This document shows positions 9,816 to 18,229 of a stretch of DNA of 64,000 nucleotides, in pieces. Origin of the DNA: Winogradskyella epiphytica (GTDB lineage Bacteria > Bacteroidota > Bacteroidia > Flavobacteriales > Flavobacteriaceae); NCBI RefSeq assembly GCF_003217215.1, contig NZ_QJTD01000002.1:384654-448653 (forward strand). The letters run 5' to 3'. Each line of letters opens with the position of its first letter. Positions within the stretch are counted from its first letter, which is position 1. The translations under genes were made by a program, and so were the position numbers. Under the pieces are notes generated by a model. That model searched no databases and was not told where the DNA came from. It was given only the letters and a program-made list of their open reading frames with translations.

Positions 9816-10904
9816 ATGAATTCAAAAATTATAGCCAACGGCATACTAAGAGCATTAGGTGTTATCCTAGCAACTGCTCTAGTTTTGTTTTTTTTATATA
9901 AAATTCAATCCGTAATTGTATACATCGCTATTGCCGTTGTAATTTCTCTTATAGGAAGACCTATTATCATATTTTTAAAACATCGATTAAAATTCAACAA
10001 TATTGTTGCGGTTATTACAACTATAATACTTCTCTTAGGACTTTTGATAGGCCTCATAGGACTATTTATTCCACTTATTATAGAACAAGGTCATAATTTA
10101 GCCCTTCTCAATATTGAACAATTACAGTCCAATATTGAAAGACTATATGATCAAATTATTACCTATTTTCAAATTAACAATTTCGATGTCGAGCAGTCTA
10201 TTAAAGACTCCAACCTAGTCTCCATGTTAGATTTTGCGATAATTCCTAACTTTTTGAATAGTTTAGTCAGTGGATTAGGTAGTTTCAGTATTGGGTTATT
10301 TTCAGTACTCTTTATTTCTTTCTTTTTCTTGAAAGACAGTAAATTGTTTGAAGAAGGCCTTATGACATTTATCCCAAGCGGAAAGGAAGAACGTTCAAGA
10401 CGCTCAATAAACACAATTAAAGATTTGCTGTCTCGTTACTTTGTGGGACTCATATTTCAAATTTTAATTCTATTTGTAATTTATACGATAGTTCTATTAA
10501 TTTTTGGAATAAATAACGCCATAGTGATTGCTTTTCTATGTGCTCTTCTGAACCTTGTGCCATATATTGGCCCATTAGTGAGCGGTTTTTTAATGCTTTT
10601 ACTAAGTATGTCCAGCAATTTAGGTGAGAGTTTTAGTGAGGTAATTTTACCAAAAACGATGTATGTGATGATTGGTTTTATTTTTGCGCAATTGGTAGAT
10701 AATTTCTTCAGTCAGCCTTTTATATTTTCAAAAAGTGTAAAATCTCATCCACTTGAAATTTTCTTAATTATCATCATTGCAGGAATTCTATTTGGTGTTG
10801 TTGGAATGATTGTGGCCATACCAACTTACACAGCCATAAAGGTAATTCTGAAAGAATTTTTATCGGATTATAATATCGTAAAGAAGTTAACCAAAGGTTT
10901 ATAG
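9816..10904 (+). CDS. AI-2E family membrane transporter-like protein (YdiK/PerM type)
   Basis: A 362-residue integral membrane protein with about eight hydrophobic segments (two at 10-60, one near 68-90, a gap of soluble sequence about 90-150, then several from 150 to the end). The layout and the C-terminal segment LVPYIGPLVSGFLMLLLS match the AI-2E transporter family. Members have been linked to autoinducer export, ion antiport or general permease roles, so the substrate is open. It lies between two methyltransferase genes and is eight bases upstream of the next reading frame. Confidence 0.88.
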   Translation: MNSKIIANGILRALGVILATALVLFFLYKIQSVIVYIAIAVVISLIGRPIIIFLKHRLKFNNIVAVITTIILLLGLLIGLIGLFIPLIIEQGHNLALLNIEQLQSNIERLYDQIITYFQINNFDVEQSIKDSNLVSMLDFAIIPNFLNSLVSGLGSFSIGLFSVLFISFFFLKDSKLFEEGLMTFIPSGKEERSRRSINTIKDLLSRYFVGLIFQILILFVIYTIVLLIFGINNAIVIAFLCALLNLVPYIGPLVSGFLMLLLSMSSNLGESFSEVILPKTMYVMIGFIFAQLVDNFFSQPFIFSKSVKSHPLEIFLIIIIAGILFGVVGMIVAIPTYTAIKVILKEFLSDYNIVKKLTKGL

Positions 10905-10911
10905 TTTTAGT

Positions 10912-12090
10912 TTGAACAAATCATTACTACATACTGAAATTCAAGATTTTATAAATAATAATTTAAAATCAGATCCAGCCTCATTATTGCTAAAAGGTGT
11001 ACCTTTTGATACTGTAGATTCAAAATTAATCATAGAGCAAATTGAAGCCAAAAAGCGATGTCAGAAAAAGTTGCCTACATGGTTTAATTCGGAAAATATT
11101 TACTACCCAAATAAGCTGAACATAGAACAAACGTCTTCCGAAATAACCGCAGACTTTAAGTCGAAATTAATTTCAGGAAACCACATCATTGACCTAACTG
11201 GAGGATTCGGTGTTGACGCCTTTTACTTTTCTAAACGCGTTAAACATGTTACCCATTGTGAAATTAATTCGGAACTATCAGAAATAGTTAGTCATAATTT
11301 TAAAGCTTTAAATGTTTCAAATATCTCCTGCCTTAATGAAAACGGAATTGACGCTTTACAAGATATAAACGAACCTCTAGATTGGATTTATATTGATCCG
11401 TCACGAAGAGACAATTCTAAACAAAAAGTCTTTCTTTTAGCCGACTGCGAACCAAATATTGAAACACATCACGATTTATTATTAAAATACTCTAAAAACG
11501 TGATGATTAAGACATCACCTTTACTTGATATAACAGCCACACTATCCGTTTTACCTCAAGTCAAAGAGATACATATAGTTGCCGTGAATAATGAAGTTAA
11601 AGAGCTACTGTGGATTTTGGAACGTGGTTATATTGACGACACTATTATTAAAACAGTTAATCTTCAAAGTAACAAGTCTCAGCATTTCGAATTTAATTTT
11701 AACCATGAAAGCAAAGTTATTGCTACATTAAAAGAGCCACTCTCCTATTTGTATGAACCAAATTCAGCCATATTAAAATCTGGTGGCTTCAATATGGTAA
11801 GTGACATATTGCATATTGACAAGCTTCACAAACATTCGCACTTATACACATCAGATTATCTTTTAGACTTTCCCGGTCGACGATTTAAAATTGAAAAGCA
11901 GATTCCTTTCAACAAAAAAGCCTTCCTGAAGGAAAACATATCGAAAGCAAATATCACCACAAGAAACTTTCCCCTTTCTGTAAATGACATCAGAAAAAAA
12001 TTAAAGGTAAAAGATGGTGGAGAAATCTACTTGTTCTTTACAACGGATTTCAATGACTCCAAAATAATTATCATTTGTTCGAAAATTTAA
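10912..12090 (+). CDS. Class I SAM-dependent methyltransferase with THUMP-like C-terminal domain
   Basis: A 392-residue protein with a clear SAM-binding motif I, IIDLTGGFGVDAF (92-104), and a post-motif WIYIDPSRRD (158-167). The N-terminal 90 residues are alpha-helical. The C-terminal part (about 310-392) resembles the THUMP-like domain found with this methyltransferase in Bacteroidota. An RNA substrate is likely because of that domain, but it is not proven. No ATG lies near the start. The TTG at 10912 is the only sensible initiation codon and gives MNKSLLHTEIQDF. It sits eight bases after the AI-2E-type gene. Confidence 0.85.
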   Translation: MNKSLLHTEIQDFINNNLKSDPASLLLKGVPFDTVDSKLIIEQIEAKKRCQKKLPTWFNSENIYYPNKLNIEQTSSEITADFKSKLISGNHIIDLTGGFGVDAFYFSKRVKHVTHCEINSELSEIVSHNFKALNVSNISCLNENGIDALQDINEPLDWIYIDPSRRDNSKQKVFLLADCEPNIETHHDLLLKYSKNVMIKTSPLLDITATLSVLPQVKEIHIVAVNNEVKELLWILERGYIDDTIIKTVNLQSNKSQHFEFNFNHESKVIATLKEPLSYLYEPNSAILKSGGFNMVSDILHIDKLHKHSHLYTSDYLLDFPGRRFKIEKQIPFNKKAFLKENISKANITTRNFPLSVNDIRKKLKVKDGGEIYLFFTTDFNDSKIIIICSKI

Positions 12091-12248
12091 TAGTGTTTTT
12101 TTTGATAAATCTGGCAGTCGGATATTAAAACTCTATTTTTTTCATGTAGGAAAATAAAAATTTGATTCTGTATAAGCTTGATAAATATGGGATTAAATAA
12201 TCAATATAAAAAAATCGTGCTTTTTTTATAAAAAACTCATCAAAATTG

Positions 12249-12279
12249 TTGCGTTCTTTAATATGTTGGGTTACATTTG
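12249..12279 (+). promoter_or_regulatory. Promoter of the tRNA cluster (Bacteroidota type)
   Basis: TTG at 12249-12251 and TACATTTG at 12272-12279 are 20 bases apart, fitting the -33/-7 consensus (TTTG and TAnnTTTG). The predicted start near 12285 is about 30 bases before the mature 5' end of tRNA-Ser. No other promoter is evident between the three tRNAs. Confidence 0.65.
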
Positions 12280-12313
12280 CAACCGCAATTTAGAGATTGT
12301 TCTTTAATTTATT

Positions 12314-12397
12314 GGAGAGGTGCCAGAGTGGTAATGGAGCAGATTGCTAATCTGTCGACGGGTAACTGTCGCCAGGGTTCGAGTCCCTGTCTCTCCG
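12314..12397 (+). tRNA. tRNA-Ser (anticodon GCT)
   Basis: The sequence folds into a cloverleaf with a long variable arm, typical of type II tRNA-Ser. The acceptor stem GGAGAGG pairs with TCTCTCC (one G-U). The anticodon loop TTGCTAA reads AGC and AGT codons, and the T-arm holds GGTTCGAGTCC. The discriminator base is G. CCA is not encoded (CAA follows), so it must be added after transcription. Confidence 0.97.
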
Positions 12398-12422
12398 CAA
12401 TTTTTAATGATAACCGATTTTT

Positions 12423-12497
12423 CGGGGTGTAGCGTAGCCCGGTTATCGCGCCGCGTTTGGGACGCGGAGGTCGCAGGTTCGAATCCTGCCACCCCGA
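12423..12497 (+). tRNA. tRNA-Pro (anticodon TGG)
   Basis: A canonical 75-base cloverleaf. It starts with C1, typical of bacterial tRNA-Pro, and the acceptor CGGGGTG pairs with CACCCCG. The anticodon loop TTTGGGA contains TGG, and the T-arm is GCAGGTTCGAATCCTGC. The discriminator is A and CCA is not encoded. It lies 25 bases after tRNA-Ser. Confidence 0.97.
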
Positions 12498-12518
12498 CTT
12501 AAGAGAGTAATCTCTAAT

Positions 12519-12592
<74 letters not shown>

Positions 12593-12593
12593 C

Positions 12594-12627
12594 AAAAAGC
12601 CTAACAGAAATGTTAAGGCTTTTTTGT
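12594..12627 (+). terminator. Intrinsic terminator of the tRNA cluster
   Basis: The inverted repeat AAAAGCCTAACA / TGTTAAGGCTTTT with a GAAA loop is followed by a T-run. It begins two bases after tRNA-Arg and has one unpaired A in the right arm. Confidence 0.9.
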
Positions 12628-12749
12628 TTTATAAAGTTTTAGATTCGGAATACTGAATTCTAATTTATGCTATCAAGATTCGCAAGCGCGTTAATCAAAA
12701 GAATTTATGCAGATTGCATAATCCGTGATGCATAATTAAAATGGAACGA

Positions 12750-14801
12750 CTATTCAGGATACTCTATTCGAAGGTGATAAATATTAGCCAGCTTGCGTTT
12801 AAGAACTTTCTTTATAGATTGAATTTCTTTAAATGTGATATCTGCATTTAAAAACTGACCACTTTCGACTTGCTTGTCAATAATATTTTCAACAAATTCG
12901 TTAATCTTCGTGCTTGTTGGTTCTTTCAGGCTTTTCGACGCCGCTTCAACACTATCGCACATCATAAGAATTGCAGTTTCCTTACTAAAAGGTTTAGGTC
13001 CAGGATAGGAGAAATCTTTTACATCGACCTCTTCTTCCCTAGCCTTCTCTTTCATATAAAAATAATATACCAAACTCGTTCCGTGATGCGTTCTTATAAA
13101 ATCAATAACCCTGTCTGGTAAATTATATTTTTTAGCAATTTCAATACCATCTAAAGTATGCTCTATAATAATTTTCGCAGATTCCTTATACGATAGTTCA
13201 TCATGAGGATTAATTCCAGTGCTTTGATTTTCCGTAAAATAGGTTGGGTTTTTCATTTTACCTATATCATGATATAATGCTCCAACACGTATTAACATAG
13301 CATTTGCTCCTATTTCATTAGCGGAGGCTTCCGCCAAATTAGCGACGTTTAACGAATGGTGAAATGTTCCGGGCGCTCTATTAGCCAATTCTTTTAACAA
13401 CTTAGAATTGGTGTCTGAAAGCTCTAATAACGACACGTCCGATACTAACCCAAATATCTTTTCATAGATATAAATTAAAGGCTGAACGAAAAGTGTAGCC
13501 AAACCACACAATATAAATAAACCAAAAGTTTCAAGTTTCAATCCAGTTAATTGCCCTTCATGAATAACAAAAAATGCAAAGTAGGCAATGATGTAAATAA
13601 AGGTAATCTGTCCGACTGATATAAAAAGATTAGCTCTCTTATATAGTTCTGAAACTGTTAAGATGGTCACCATTCCTGCAATAATCTGAAGGAACATATA
13701 CTCATAGCTATTAGGTACAATAAAACCTAAGAGCAGCACCGTTAAAACATGTGTAAATAAGCCCAACCTTGCATCGAAAAACGCTTTTAAGACTAAAGGC
13801 ATAATACATAATGGTACTACATAAATGTATTGCGAGTTAAAATTTATAACCAATGTGGTTAATAAAACCATTAAGGCAATATTGAAAAATATGAAAGTAA
13901 CTTTAGTATTGTTTAAATATACTTCATGTCTATATTTACTCAAGAATAAGAGCAGCATAAGAAGTGTTAATGCCACTAATAAGGTATAAGCTACGAGTAC
14001 CCAATTGTAGTTAGAGGTATTCCAAATTTGAGATTCATATTCAGATTTTAATGAGCTTAATATATCATACTGATTTTCTTCAATAACTTGACCTTTTGAT
14101 ATGATAAGTTGATCTTTCTCTACACGACCTCGAGTTAACGAAACTCTTGACAATTCTTCTTCTAATGCCTTTTCTGTTAAAGTCTTATTGAGTTTTATAT
14201 TAGGCTGAATCACATCAAAAAAGATAGATACCATTCGTTTTTTCGCATCCACAGATATGGCATTACCTAAATTATTCTCTACATGTTCTCGCAATTTTGT
14301 TAACTCAAATAAATGGCCATATTGTATTTTTTTCTGAACCTTATTAGAATTTGCAAGAATTACTGGTCTATCGTCGGCATAATTGTAATCTAAATTTAAT
14401 ACACCAGCATTATATAGATTATTGATTAGAGCTTCTCCCTTTTTAAATAAGACCGAGTTTTCAATATTAAAATGAGTAGAGTCATTGAATACTTGGTTAA
14501 ACCGCGCTGAATAATCGGTTAGCACAGCTTCTTTAATTCCGGTAGTTACATCAAAATACACAAGGCTATTATTCTCAATTTCAACTTGTTCTTTTTTTAT
14601 TTCTTCTTGAGATTTTTTAATAGCGAAATTAAAAGGAGCATATAAATTTTCAGATTGCCAAGGTTTTCCCTTTTCGAAAGAATATCTGAATTTACCGGTT
14701 TTAGGAAATAAATAAACAATAAACAATGTGGTCACCACGAACAACAAAATCTTGTAGACAAGAGCGTGATTCTTATACCATTTATTTAGGAATACATTCA
14801 T
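12750..14801 (-). CDS. pgpH: 7TM-HD (PgpH-type) membrane HDIG phosphohydrolase, probable c-di-AMP phosphodiesterase
   Basis: The layout is that of the 7TMR-HD family: one N-terminal membrane segment (about residues 15-32), a large extracytoplasmic domain (about 35-250), a block of membrane segments (about 260-445) and a C-terminal HD domain. The HD domain shows the metal-binding signatures HHSLNVANLAEASA and ALYHDIGK plus a later RTHHGTS. In Firmicutes PgpH hydrolyses cyclic di-AMP, and that activity is inferred here from the architecture. The ATG at 14801 gives 683 residues. A TTG two codons upstream is less likely. The gene is divergent from the thiolase gene, and nothing in the 157 bases towards the tRNA terminator is recognisable. 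Confidence 0.88.
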   Translation of the reverse strand: MNVFLNKWYKNHALVYKILLFVVTTLFIVYLFPKTGKFRYSFEKGKPWQSENLYAPFNFAIKKSQEEIKKEQVEIENNSLVYFDVTTGIKEAVLTDYSARFNQVFNDSTHFNIENSVLFKKGEALINNLYNAGVLNLDYNYADDRPVILANSNKVQKKIQYGHLFELTKLREHVENNLGNAISVDAKKRMVSIFFDVIQPNIKLNKTLTEKALEEELSRVSLTRGRVEKDQLIISKGQVIEENQYDILSSLKSEYESQIWNTSNYNWVLVAYTLLVALTLLMLLLFLSKYRHEVYLNNTKVTFIFFNIALMVLLTTLVINFNSQYIYVVPLCIMPLVLKAFFDARLGLFTHVLTVLLLGFIVPNSYEYMFLQIIAGMVTILTVSELYKRANLFISVGQITFIYIIAYFAFFVIHEGQLTGLKLETFGLFILCGLATLFVQPLIYIYEKIFGLVSDVSLLELSDTNSKLLKELANRAPGTFHHSLNVANLAEASANEIGANAMLIRVGALYHDIGKMKNPTYFTENQSTGINPHDELSYKESAKIIIEHTLDGIEIAKKYNLPDRVIDFIRTHHGTSLVYYFYMKEKAREEEVDVKDFSYPGPKPFSKETAILMMCDSVEAASKSLKEPTSTKINEFVENIIDKQVESGQFLNADITFKEIQSIKKVLKRKLANIYHLRIEYPE

Positions 14802-14915
14802 ATACAATCAAATGTAATAAATATTAGAATTTTAGACTGCTAATATCATTAATTCATTCTCAAATCTCTCAAAAAATGTTTAATTTCGCATCTATTAACA
14901 TCAAACAGAAATACA

Positions 14916-16094
14916 ATGAATAAGGACGTCGTTATCGTTTCAGCGGTGAGAACACCAATAGGAAGTTTTTTAGGAAGTTTATCTACAGTACCAGCACCGA
15001 GATTAGGAGCTGCTGCTATCAAAGGAGCTTTAGACAAAATTAATCTGAAACCTGAAATGGTAGACGAAGTAATAATGGGTAATGTTGTACAAGCCGGAAC
15101 AGGGCAAGCACCTGCACGACAAGCTGCAATATATGCTGGATTACCAAACACTGTTCCTTGTACTACGGTTAATAAAGTTTGTGCTTCTGGTATGAAGGCT
15201 GTAATGCAAGCTGCTCAATCGATTCAATTAGGTGATGCAGAAATTATTGTTGCTGGTGGAATGGAAAACATGAGTTTAATTCCACATTACTACCACGCAA
15301 GATCTGCTACTAAATTTGGACCTGCTACTCTAGAAGATGGCATGCAAAAAGACGGTTTAGTTGATGCTTACGATAAAAATGCAATGGGTGTTTGTGCTGA
15401 TGCATGTGCTGCAGAATATAAATTTTCACGTGAAGATCAAGATGCTTTTGCTATTCAATCTTATGAGCGTTCAAAAGCAGCATGGGAAGCAGGTAAATTT
15501 AAAGAAGAAGTTATACCCGTAGAAGTTCCTCAACGTCGTGGAGAACCTGTTGTTGTAGAAACAGATGAAGAATACACCAATGTAAGAATGGATAAAATTC
15601 CTGCTTTGCGTCCTGCATTTACAAAAGACGGTACGGTTACAGCGGCTAACGCATCAACCATTAATGATGGTGCTGCTGCCTTAGTATTAATGAGCAGAGA
15701 AAAAGCAAATGAATTAGGTTTAACACCAATTGCAACTATAAAAGGGTACGCTGATGCGGCGCATGAGCCAGAGTGGTTTACTACTGCTCCTGCTAAAGCC
15801 TTACCAAAAGCATTAGCAAAGGCAAATGTTGAATTAAGCGATGTTGATTTCTTTGAATTTAACGAAGCATTTTCAGTTGTAGGTTTAGCAAATATGAAAC
15901 TATTAGGTTTAAACGATAGCAACGTAAACGTTAACGGTGGAGCTGTTTCTTTAGGTCATCCATTAGGATGTTCTGGCGCAAGAATTCTAGTGACATTAAT
16001 CAATGTTTTAAATCAAAATAATGCTAAATTAGGTGCAGCCGCTATATGTAATGGTGGTGGTGGTGCTTCTGCAATGGTATTAGAACGCGCTTAA
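14916..16094 (+). CDS. Acetyl-CoA C-acetyltransferase (thiolase)
   Basis: A 392-residue biosynthetic-type thiolase that condenses two acetyl-CoA to acetoacetyl-CoA or catalyses the reverse reaction. The nucleophilic Cys89 lies in NKVCASGMKA, His348 in GHPLGCSGAR and the second catalytic Cys378 in CNGGGGASA. NEAF in the FFEFNEAFSV segment is also conserved. All catalytic residues are intact and the length is canonical. An element TAATTTCG (14881-14888) resembles a -7 box 28 bases upstream of the ATG. The NlpC/P60 gene follows after nine bases. Substrate chain length cannot be decided from sequence alone. Confidence 0.95.
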   Translation: MNKDVVIVSAVRTPIGSFLGSLSTVPAPRLGAAAIKGALDKINLKPEMVDEVIMGNVVQAGTGQAPARQAAIYAGLPNTVPCTTVNKVCASGMKAVMQAAQSIQLGDAEIIVAGGMENMSLIPHYYHARSATKFGPATLEDGMQKDGLVDAYDKNAMGVCADACAAEYKFSREDQDAFAIQSYERSKAAWEAGKFKEEVIPVEVPQRRGEPVVVETDEEYTNVRMDKIPALRPAFTKDGTVTAANASTINDGAAALVLMSREKANELGLTPIATIKGYADAAHEPEWFTTAPAKALPKALAKANVELSDVDFFEFNEAFSVVGLANMKLLGLNDSNVNVNGGAVSLGHPLGCSGARILVTLINVLNQNNAKLGAAAICNGGGGASAMVLERA

Positions 16095-16103
16095 CCAAAT
16101 CTT

Positions 16104-16853
16104 ATGCAATACGGCATTTGCAATCTTGGAATTGTACCTATTCGATTAGAACCTAGCGATACTAGCGAAATGGTAACGCAATCTATTTATGGTGATATTT
16201 TTAAGGTACTTGAACAGCGAAAAAAATGGAGTCGTATTCGTTTTGCATTCGATAATTATGAAGGCTGGATAGATAACAAACAGTTTATAGAAATTGAAGA
16301 ATCAGAATATACGGAGCTAGCTTCTGCTGATATTAAACTATCTCAAGATTTAGTTGATTTTGTTTCAGATACTTCAAATAATTTATATCCTATTCCAGCA
16401 GGTTCGGATTTAAATGGTTTAAACCTACTTAATCATCAATTTGATGGAACTGTTTTAACTTCAAAATGCGTTAAAGAGAATCTTGTAAAGACATCATTCT
16501 TATATTTGAATTCTCCATACTTATGGGGAGGAAAAACACCTTTTGGAATCGATTGTTCTGGCTTTACACAGATGGTTTATAAACTCAATGGTTATAAATT
16601 ATTACGAGATGCTTCTCAGCAGGCTACTCAAGGAGAAGCCTTAAGCTTTATTGAAGAAAGTGAACCAGGTGATTTAGCATTTTTTGATAATGATGAAGGT
16701 ACTATTACGCATGTTGGCATAATTATGAAAGATAACTACATTATACATGCCCATGGTAAAGTGAGAATCGATCGGCTTGATCATAGTGGTATTTATAATA
16801 TTGATACCAAAATGCACACCCATAAATTAAGAGTTATTAAAAAGATTATATAA
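16104..16853 (+). CDS. NlpC/P60 (C40) peptidase with N-terminal SH3-like domain
   Basis: A 249-residue predicted cell-wall endopeptidase. The N-terminal part (about 1-65, with KKWSRIRFAFDNYEGWID) looks like a bacterial SH3 domain. The C-terminal part is an NlpC/P60 domain with the triad candidates Cys151 in GIDCSGF, His203 in THVGII and His215 in IIHAHG, and the typical GDLAFFD. Homologues cut gamma-D-Glu-diaminopimelate bonds in peptidoglycan peptides. No signal peptide is visible, so it may act on imported muropeptides in the cytoplasm. It starts nine bases after the thiolase and ends in a strong terminator. Confidence 0.92.
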   Translation: MQYGICNLGIVPIRLEPSDTSEMVTQSIYGDIFKVLEQRKKWSRIRFAFDNYEGWIDNKQFIEIEESEYTELASADIKLSQDLVDFVSDTSNNLYPIPAGSDLNGLNLLNHQFDGTVLTSKCVKENLVKTSFLYLNSPYLWGGKTPFGIDCSGFTQMVYKLNGYKLLRDASQQATQGEALSFIEESEPGDLAFFDNDEGTITHVGIIMKDNYIIHAHGKVRIDRLDHSGIYNIDTKMHTHKLRVIKKII

Positions 16854-16888
16854 AAAAAGCGACTAATTAAATTAGTCGCTTTTTTTTA
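16852..16888. terminator. Bidirectional intrinsic terminator
   Basis: A perfect hairpin of GCGACTAATT and AATTAGTCGC flanked by A-run and T-run lies between the convergent NlpC/P60 and TPR genes. The A and T tracts on both sides allow it to work in both directions. Confidence 0.92.
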
Positions 16889-16910
16889 ATTTTGAATATA
16901 ATCTGCAATA

Positions 16911-18200
16911 TTAGTTACCTTTTGCTGAAGCTTCCATTTCCTCAACTTTAGCTTTCATTGCTTTAAATTTATCCATCTCACCTAATGCACTATAAATGTT
17001 CATTAGTGTTCTCGCTGCATTTACATTAGTCTTCTTTAATTCTAAAGACTTCTCTAAATAAGGAATAGCTGACTTGAACAAATCTATTCGCTTTTCCTTA
17101 AGCTGATCATATTTTCTGTTATCAGCAGCACTAGTTCCTAAACTATTCATCTCTTCTACAATACCAGCCTCACCTTCTAGGATAACAACAGCTAAGTTGT
17201 TATAAGCATCAACATAAGTAGGATCTAGCGAAATAGCTTTCTCATAATATTTTACTGATTCCTCAGAGTTACCTGCTTCCGCAGCTAAAACCCCTAAGTT
17301 ATAAAACAACTCCGGATTGTTAGGGTCTTTTTCTGTAGCTTCCTCCATTAAAACTTTAAACTTTTCTCTATTTCCCATTTGCAAGTAAACATTAGCTTCA
17401 GATAATAATAAACCTAAATCGTCTGGGTTTTCTGCTCTAGCATCTGCCATCGCCCCTAAAGCTTTTTCATTTTCTCCTTGAGATACGTAGATTAAAGCGA
17501 TGTTTTTAACAATCTCTGCTGTTTTTGGCTCACTTCTTTCATCTCTCGGTTTAATATGCGTTTTAAGCGTTTTAACAGAAAAATCTCTACCAGCCTTATC
17601 AGCAAATGATTCCTCCTGACCACTTTCCTTATCAGTAGCATAATAGTTCATTTCTGCTCCTGTGTAACCCATATTTTTCAACTTCAGGTAATAATCTAAA
17701 GCGGTATCATAATCTTGCGCAGTTACTGCAGATGACGCTGCATAGTAAAGATATAATGTATCCTTAGGAGATAATTTATATACTTTATCGAAACCTTTGG
17801 CTGCTAATTTATAATTCTTAGCAGTTAAAGCTTCATTAGCTCTTGTAAGAAACGTATTACTCATATTAGTAGTCATATCATTCGCCTCCTTGGTATACTT
17901 TAATTTACCCATTTTAGATTCAAGCTCTCTCAATTTATCTAAAGTTAAGATTGCTTCATCTATATTAGCGTCTGTACCTTTGCCGTCTGCATAAAGTGCT
18001 TGTGCTTTTACGAAATAGAATTGAGCTTTTTGCTTCTCATCCATATTTCCCATTAGAGCTTCAGCAGCAGAAACTGCCGATTTAGCATCTGCATAATTTG
18101 AATTTTTAAGTGCTTTCTCAACTTCTCTTATCTCTCGTTTTTGCGCGATAGACATAGACGAAACAGCTAAGACTAACACGAGTGTTATCATTTTTTTCAT
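16911..18200 (-). CDS. Secreted tetratricopeptide repeat protein
   Basis: A 429-residue protein with a signal peptide (MKKMITLVLVLAVSSMSIAQ) followed by TPR-like helical repeats. Readable repeat units include ALTAKNYKLAAKGFDKVYKL, NPELFYNLGVLAAEAGN and EESVKYYEKAISLDPTYVDA. TPR proteins of this type act as periplasmic scaffolds, but no partner can be named. It starts 29 bases after gyrA on the same strand, so it probably shares the gyrA transcript. It has no catalytic motif that I can see. Confidence 0.88.
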   Translation of the reverse strand: MKKMITLVLVLAVSSMSIAQKREIREVEKALKNSNYADAKSAVSAAEALMGNMDEKQKAQFYFVKAQALYADGKGTDANIDEAILTLDKLRELESKMGKLKYTKEANDMTTNMSNTFLTRANEALTAKNYKLAAKGFDKVYKLSPKDTLYLYYAASSAVTAQDYDTALDYYLKLKNMGYTGAEMNYYATDKESGQEESFADKAGRDFSVKTLKTHIKPRDERSEPKTAEIVKNIALIYVSQGENEKALGAMADARAENPDDLGLLLSEANVYLQMGNREKFKVLMEEATEKDPNNPELFYNLGVLAAEAGNSEESVKYYEKAISLDPTYVDAYNNLAVVILEGEAGIVEEMNSLGTSAADNRKYDQLKEKRIDLFKSAIPYLEKSLELKKTNVNAARTLMNIYSALGEMDKFKAMKAKVEEMEASAKGN

Positions 18201-18229
18201 CTCGTAATAAATAGTTTTTTTGTTAATTT

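Noticed and set aside
15530-15922. A 130-codon minus-strand frame inside the thiolase gene
   Set aside because: It is fully antisense to a gene with intact catalytic motifs, and its composition follows from the codon pattern of the thiolase.
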